Below are positions 60,487 to 64,000 of a stretch of 64,000 bases of DNA, piece after piece (within the stretch, counting starts at the first letter, position 1; every line of letters begins with the position of its first letter). A program made the translations under genes and the position numbers. The stretch is from Nitrospira sp. (GTDB taxonomy: Bacteria > Nitrospirota > Nitrospiria > Nitrospirales > Nitrospiraceae), in the NCBI GenBank assembly GCA_024760545.1, contig CP060501.1:868001-932000 (forward strand), in the 5' to 3' direction. The notes below the pieces were generated by a model. It did not search any database. It was not told where the DNA came from and saw nothing but the letters and a program-made list of their open reading frames with translations.

Positions 60487-60915
60487 ATGTTCGGCAATGC
60501 CATCCTACAAAGCCCCCTCGTCTTGGGAATGACGAATGTTACAGTCCTTGTGGTTATAGGGTTTCTCCTGTCGAGCTGTGCCATCTACTATCGCGACCGT
60601 GATACCGGAGCCGAACACATTGTTGGCTTCGGCCACCTTTCTGTCAAAGCGGTACCTCCCAATGAAGGAAAACAGGCTCTTATTCAGCGAATGACACTTA
60701 CCGGAATAGCGGTCGGGCTGGACAATGGTTCGTTGGGGGTAAGCGCTGGATGGGACCGTCGGGAACACATTCTTATTACTAATGAGAATGCGGCGATTAC
60801 CATTGCTCGCCCTCCCAGCAATGATTTTTTCTATTTCAAAGTAGGAACGTATCCACCTGATTTGGGAATCGTTCCGCCGATCAAGGATTCAGACAGCATA
60901 GAGGAGCCTCAATAA
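60487..60915 (+). CDS. Small lipoprotein (142 aa)
   Basis: The N-terminus has a hydrophobic segment VTVLVVIGFLLSSCAIYYRD with a lipobox-like LSSC. The mature part has beta-like segments (HIVGFGHLSVKAVPPNEGKQ; AVGLDNGSLGVSAGWDRREH). No family is recognised. ATG at 60487 follows GGTGAGGAG. Its stop overlaps the next start in TAATG, so it forms a coupled pair with the larger lipoprotein gene. Confidence 0.6.
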   Translation: MFGNAILQSPLVLGMTNVTVLVVIGFLLSSCAIYYRDRDTGAEHIVGFGHLSVKAVPPNEGKQALIQRMTLTGIAVGLDNGSLGVSAGWDRREHILITNENAAITIARPPSNDFFYFKVGTYPPDLGIVPPIKDSDSIEEPQ

Positions 60916-62183
60916 TGAGCCTCAAATGGAAATGTAGCACCGCCCTCTTTATTACAGCCTTCTCCTTAGCAGGATGCGAGACCAATGACAGATTGTTTTT
61001 TGCCACAAAGACCAACTATGGGCTGGACATCGACTCCAAACCGCCGACCGCTGAAGTGACCATCGCGAGGAGGGAGTTGGCCATTGCCCCGACATTCCGA
61101 GATGCCGACCACGACAACACCCTGCCGTTGCTCGCTTCGTTTGGCTTATCGGGAACGTTTATTGACCCTGAAATAACCTCGCGCTTTGCCGGAGGAGAGG
61201 CGGCCGTCTTTCTCGCAGAGGGTCCTGAGGTAACCCACGTGTCGAGTACTTCCTCCCTGTGCTTAAGCCAGGAGCCGAACCTTCTTCCCTTCTGGAAAAA
61301 GATCTGGCTTGGCCTCACCAACCAAGAGGTGGAGAATACTCGCGACTTCTATTTTGCAACAGACACGTCATTCGGCCTGAAGGCAGCCTGGGATGGGTCC
61401 ACCGGGCCGTACCCGAGCACCGTGAAACTTGGTTACAACCGGAAAGAGCTCGCCTTCCCGCCGATATTCGCCCAGAAGGTTCCCAAAAAAGAATGCCCCG
61501 ATAAACAACACCCAACCGGGGACAATGAATGGAAGGTCACTATCCCATCTTTTATCGCGTCGCTGAATAATTCCAGCGCAATCAGCAGCAAGGAGAGCGG
61601 TGGAGTCACCCACGTTCAATTTTTTGCCACCGGTAAAGCCGCCAGTGAATTCGTCAAACGCACAGCAGTGAATTCGGCATTGAATAAAGCCATGTACCCT
61701 CACAATGACCTCACAATTACTCCAGAAACCACGGCTACTACGGTTGGAGGCACACAAACTTTCAAAACTGCCGGTGGGAAAGGCCTGGTTCGATTCACGC
61801 TCATGCATGACGCGGCCACAGCCGGCACGATTAATCCTTCTACTGGAGAATATACAGCCGGAACAACTTCAGGAAAGTTCGCGGTGGGAGCGGCCGACAC
61901 GGCAGGCAATACGGCTTTTGCGGTTGTCATAGTTCATCCACAGCTTACCCTTGCACCGACATCACCACGCGTTGCACACGGGCAAACTCTGCAATTTTCT
62001 GCAACTGGTGGTGTGCCTCCTCTCAACTTCACTCTTTCTGATAACCAGTCAGGTGGAGCGAGTATTGACGCAAAGACGGGGCTCTATAAAGCCGGAAGCA
62101 CCGCAGGCAACACAGATAAGGTGATGGTAAGTGATTCATCCTCACCTCCAAAATCAGTTGACACAACAGTGACTGTCCAGTGA
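60915..62183 (+). CDS. Lipoprotein with C-terminal immunoglobulin-like repeats
   Basis: A 422-aa protein with lipobox SLAGCETN. The N-terminal 260 residues are unrecognised and contain two related halves (FFATKTNYGLDIDSKPPTAE and FATDTSFGLKAAWDGSTGPY, each followed by a ...RRELA/RKELAF-PxF segment), so an internal duplication is present. The C-terminus has two beta-sandwich repeats (about 270-345 and 345-422) sharing a N-P-S-T-G-x-Y / D-A-K-T-G-L-Y pattern, like bacterial Ig-type domains. It is probably surface- or periplasm-exposed. It is coupled to the 60487 gene. Confidence 0.7.
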   Translation: MSLKWKCSTALFITAFSLAGCETNDRLFFATKTNYGLDIDSKPPTAEVTIARRELAIAPTFRDADHDNTLPLLASFGLSGTFIDPEITSRFAGGEAAVFLAEGPEVTHVSSTSSLCLSQEPNLLPFWKKIWLGLTNQEVENTRDFYFATDTSFGLKAAWDGSTGPYPSTVKLGYNRKELAFPPIFAQKVPKKECPDKQHPTGDNEWKVTIPSFIASLNNSSAISSKESGGVTHVQFFATGKAASEFVKRTAVNSALNKAMYPHNDLTITPETTATTVGGTQTFKTAGGKGLVRFTLMHDAATAGTINPSTGEYTAGTTSGKFAVGAADTAGNTAFAVVIVHPQLTLAPTSPRVAHGQTLQFSATGGVPPLNFTLSDNQSGGASIDAKTGLYKAGSTAGNTDKVMVSDSSSPPKSVDTTVTVQ

Positions 62184-62230
62184 GCAAGCCAGGCCTCGTG
62201 GCGAATACAAGCATCGTAGGAGAATGAAAG

Positions 62231-63199
62231 ATGAGTTTGACTGCATGGATAGATGTCGCGATTGGCCTGACCCTCATCTATCTTGGGGCCAGTCTTTTCG
62301 TAACTGTGATCAATGAGTACATCGCGCAAGCCCTCAATCTTCGGGGCAAGCAACTGTGCCAATCGTTGAAGACACTGATCGATGAGGGTGCAGTGAGGAA
62401 CATTCTAGTGAAGAGTCCGGCATTCAAGCCTTTTTTTGACAATGATCTCGGAAAGGCTCCATCATACGTTGACCCCAATGTGCTTGCCCGTATGTTAATC
62501 GGCGGCCTTACCGTCACTTCTGTTGCTGGTGATGCCGCAAAGCAGGCTTCCGAAGCTATCGACAAATTGCCGGCCTCTAATCTGAAAACACAACTCCAAG
62601 CCATCGTGCGAACAGCAGGAAATACGAGCGATACGCTTGTGGCAGCAGTAAGTGACTGGGTCAACCGTTCTCTCTCGATGCTCGGCGAGGGCTACAAGCG
62701 CAACCTGCAAAAGATCAGTCTAGGAATCGGACTTGCCATGGCCATCGGCTTCAATCTTGACACAATAGCGTTAACAGAACACCTGTACCGCGACAAGGAT
62801 GCTCGAGAAGCCGCAGTAGCGCTCGGCGTGCAGATTGCCGAAAAGACCAGTGCGGAGACTTTCAAGAAGTGCATGGAGCTGACGCCTCAAAATCGTAAGA
62901 ATGAGGTGTCTTGTATGCCACTCATGGGACTTGTTGATGCTGTCCAGGGGCGAAATTCATCACTCGGTAAATTGCCCATAGGCTGGCCGATTCCCGATAT
63001 CCAAATACAGGGGCTCGCTACGTCTAGTTTGTTCGCCTCTTGGCCCTTTACTTGGATAATTCGCACTGTGGGATGGGTTCTCACTGCTCTCGCGTTGTCC
63101 CTTGGCGCACCATTTTGGTTTGACCTCCTCAATAAGCTTGTGAACGTGCGCTATGGTATGCGTAAGCCAGATGTAAAAAGTAAGACTCAGAGTAGATGA
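62231..63199 (+). CDS. Membrane protein with two terminal helices and a soluble middle
   Basis: A 322-aa protein. One membrane segment lies at the N-terminus (IDVAIGLTLIYLGASLFVTV), one in the middle (ISLGIGLAMAIGFNLDTIAL) and one or two near the C-terminus (FTWIIRTVGWVLTALALSLG). The ISLGIGLAMAIGFNLDTIAL segment and the following LYRDKDAREA resemble a family of bacterial membrane proteins of unknown role. GGAGAATGAAAG precedes the ATG. It lies between the lipoprotein pair and the SIR2-like gene on one strand, so these four could form an operon-like set. Confidence 0.65.
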   Translation: MSLTAWIDVAIGLTLIYLGASLFVTVINEYIAQALNLRGKQLCQSLKTLIDEGAVRNILVKSPAFKPFFDNDLGKAPSYVDPNVLARMLIGGLTVTSVAGDAAKQASEAIDKLPASNLKTQLQAIVRTAGNTSDTLVAAVSDWVNRSLSMLGEGYKRNLQKISLGIGLAMAIGFNLDTIALTEHLYRDKDAREAAVALGVQIAEKTSAETFKKCMELTPQNRKNEVSCMPLMGLVDAVQGRNSSLGKLPIGWPIPDIQIQGLATSSLFASWPFTWIIRTVGWVLTALALSLGAPFWFDLLNKLVNVRYGMRKPDVKSKTQSR

Positions 63200-63331
63200 G
63201 TTGCACTTAGAAGATCCTAATGAGTATGGGCCCTTCACTGCGCTAGGCGTTCGATAGGGGGATTGGTTCGTTGCTGTGTTGTATGTCCATGACATCCCAC
63301 ACCTAATGTGCATGCTGCAGGAGGCCTGACA

Positions 63332-64000
63332 ATGCGCACAGTGCTGTTCACTGGCGCCGGTGCCTCCCGCGCCATCGGATACCCCCTTACGAGGGAGCTT
63401 CTACCGCGCATTCGTGCCGAATTGAAGAACGGCGAACTGTTTTCTGGTATCAACGGGGAGAAGGAGGACGAACAAGACTGCAAAGATCTGCAACGATATC
63501 TGCTCAGACTATTACCAGGCCTTAGTGATGCCAAGGATCGCCAACTTCCCCTTATTACCGATGTCTTCTCTCTCGTAGAGCATGCACTCATATCCGGTGA
63601 GGCCCTGCCCATCGGCGGCGCCAACGCCGTTCGCCACTGTCGCGACTTACTTAAACGGGCTATCACTGCCATCCTACTCGGCGATTTCTTCGCTGAATGG
63701 GACGACACGGATTCACACCAGAAGCGCGAGCGGGACGTGCTAGATCGGTTCGCGCGCTGGGTATACCGCCAAGGTGCCAAGGTTGGGCTGGTGACGACCA
63801 ACTACGACATCGGCCTTGAGTACGAGGTCTATAAGCGGATGGGGCGCAAGTTGCAAAGCACAACACTGGATCTTGGGTTCGATTGGCGTGGAGTCGAAAC
63901 CGGAAGAGAGCAAACTAGGCCCGCAAAACCCGAGCTGCGTGTGTATAAGTTGCATGGCTCCCTGGACCAATTACGGTGCCCACTGTGTGGCTATGTCTAC
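63332..64000 (+). CDS. SIR2-like domain protein (3' end outside window)
   Basis: The visible 223 residues show an NAD-binding SIR2-like fold: FTGAGASRAIGYPLTREL at the N-terminus, the asparagine motif LVTTNYDIGLEY, the catalytic His in VYKLHGSLDQL and a first zinc knuckle CPLCGYVY. SIR2-family domains are frequent NAD-depleting effectors in phage defence (DSR, Thoeris-related, SIR2-pAgo) but also occur as sirtuin deacylases; the zinc knuckle and full motif set leave both open. AGGAGGCCTGACA precedes the ATG. What follows the SIR2 domain is not visible. Upstream genes encode lipoproteins and a membrane protein of unknown role. Confidence 0.8.
   Translation, partial: MRTVLFTGAGASRAIGYPLTRELLPRIRAELKNGELFSGINGEKEDEQDCKDLQRYLLRLLPGLSDAKDRQLPLITDVFSLVEHALISGEALPIGGANAVRHCRDLLKRAITAILLGDFFAEWDDTDSHQKRERDVLDRFARWVYRQGAKVGLVTTNYDIGLEYEVYKRMGRKLQSTTLDLGFDWRGVETGREQTRPAKPELRVYKLHGSLDQLRCPLCGYVY

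Noticed and set aside
1-64000. CRISPR arrays, rRNA genes, IS transposases, conjugation genes
   Set aside because: Looked for and not seen: no regularly spaced repeats with unique spacers, no rRNA sequence, no DDE or HUH transposase, no relaxase or type IV secretion genes.

Overview
The window looks like a chromosome segment of a Nitrospira-type bacterium (Nitrospirota). This is an inference from protein style, a GlrK/QseG/GlrR-like sigma-54 operon, ClpB, ComM, a bactofilin and REP-like palindromes; no rRNA or marker gene proves it. Two stretches of ordinary chromosome flank a long mobile-DNA region.

Left flank (1-5.4 kb, minus strand): a sigma-54 activator, a secreted TPR protein, a PAS sensor kinase and a response regulator that runs off the window. 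From 5.5 to 6.8 kb there is debris: two tiny membrane-protein ORFs and the N-terminal stub of an integrase.

Accretion island (6.8 to about 42.5 kb), anchored on a complete tRNA-Thr(TGT) at 6825-6900. The 45 bp 3' part of the tRNA recurs perfectly at 21326-21370 and 26626-26670, with 40/45 identity at 29452-29496, and as a deleted scar at 39276-39311, all in the same orientation. Element 1 (6901-21370) carries an integrase, an Xre regulator, an excisionase, a RepA-like ATPase, a two-gene Hachiman defence system (hamA-hamB) and a His-Xaa-Ser (Hxs) peptide-modification operon: two His-Xaa-Ser repeat precursors, HxsD and two radical SAM enzymes, HxsB and HxsC. Element 2 (21371-26670) carries an integrase, an Xre-type regulator, a patatin lipoprotein and a 367-aa protein of unknown role. 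Beyond it lies decayed material: truncated and broken genes, at least nine copies of a roughly 60-110 bp intergenic repeat in one orientation, three states of a thermonuclease gene, six paralogues of an unrecognised small protein (called here the WxC family), zinc-ribbon proteins and small lipoproteins. It also holds ilvA behind a convincing leader-peptide attenuator, and a trypsin-like protease.

Right flank (42.5-64 kb): a GlrK/QseG/GlrR-type operon, ClpB, ComM, a stand-alone Lrp/AsnC ligand domain, a Gfo/Idh/MocA oxidoreductase, a dienelactone-hydrolase-like protein without its nucleophile, a DUF423 protein, a bactofilin and several secreted or membrane proteins of unknown role. It ends in lipoprotein and membrane genes followed by a SIR2-like protein that runs off the window.

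The best candidates for something new are the Hxs operon travelling beside Hachiman, the WxC paralogue family, and the repeat family that punctuates the decayed array.
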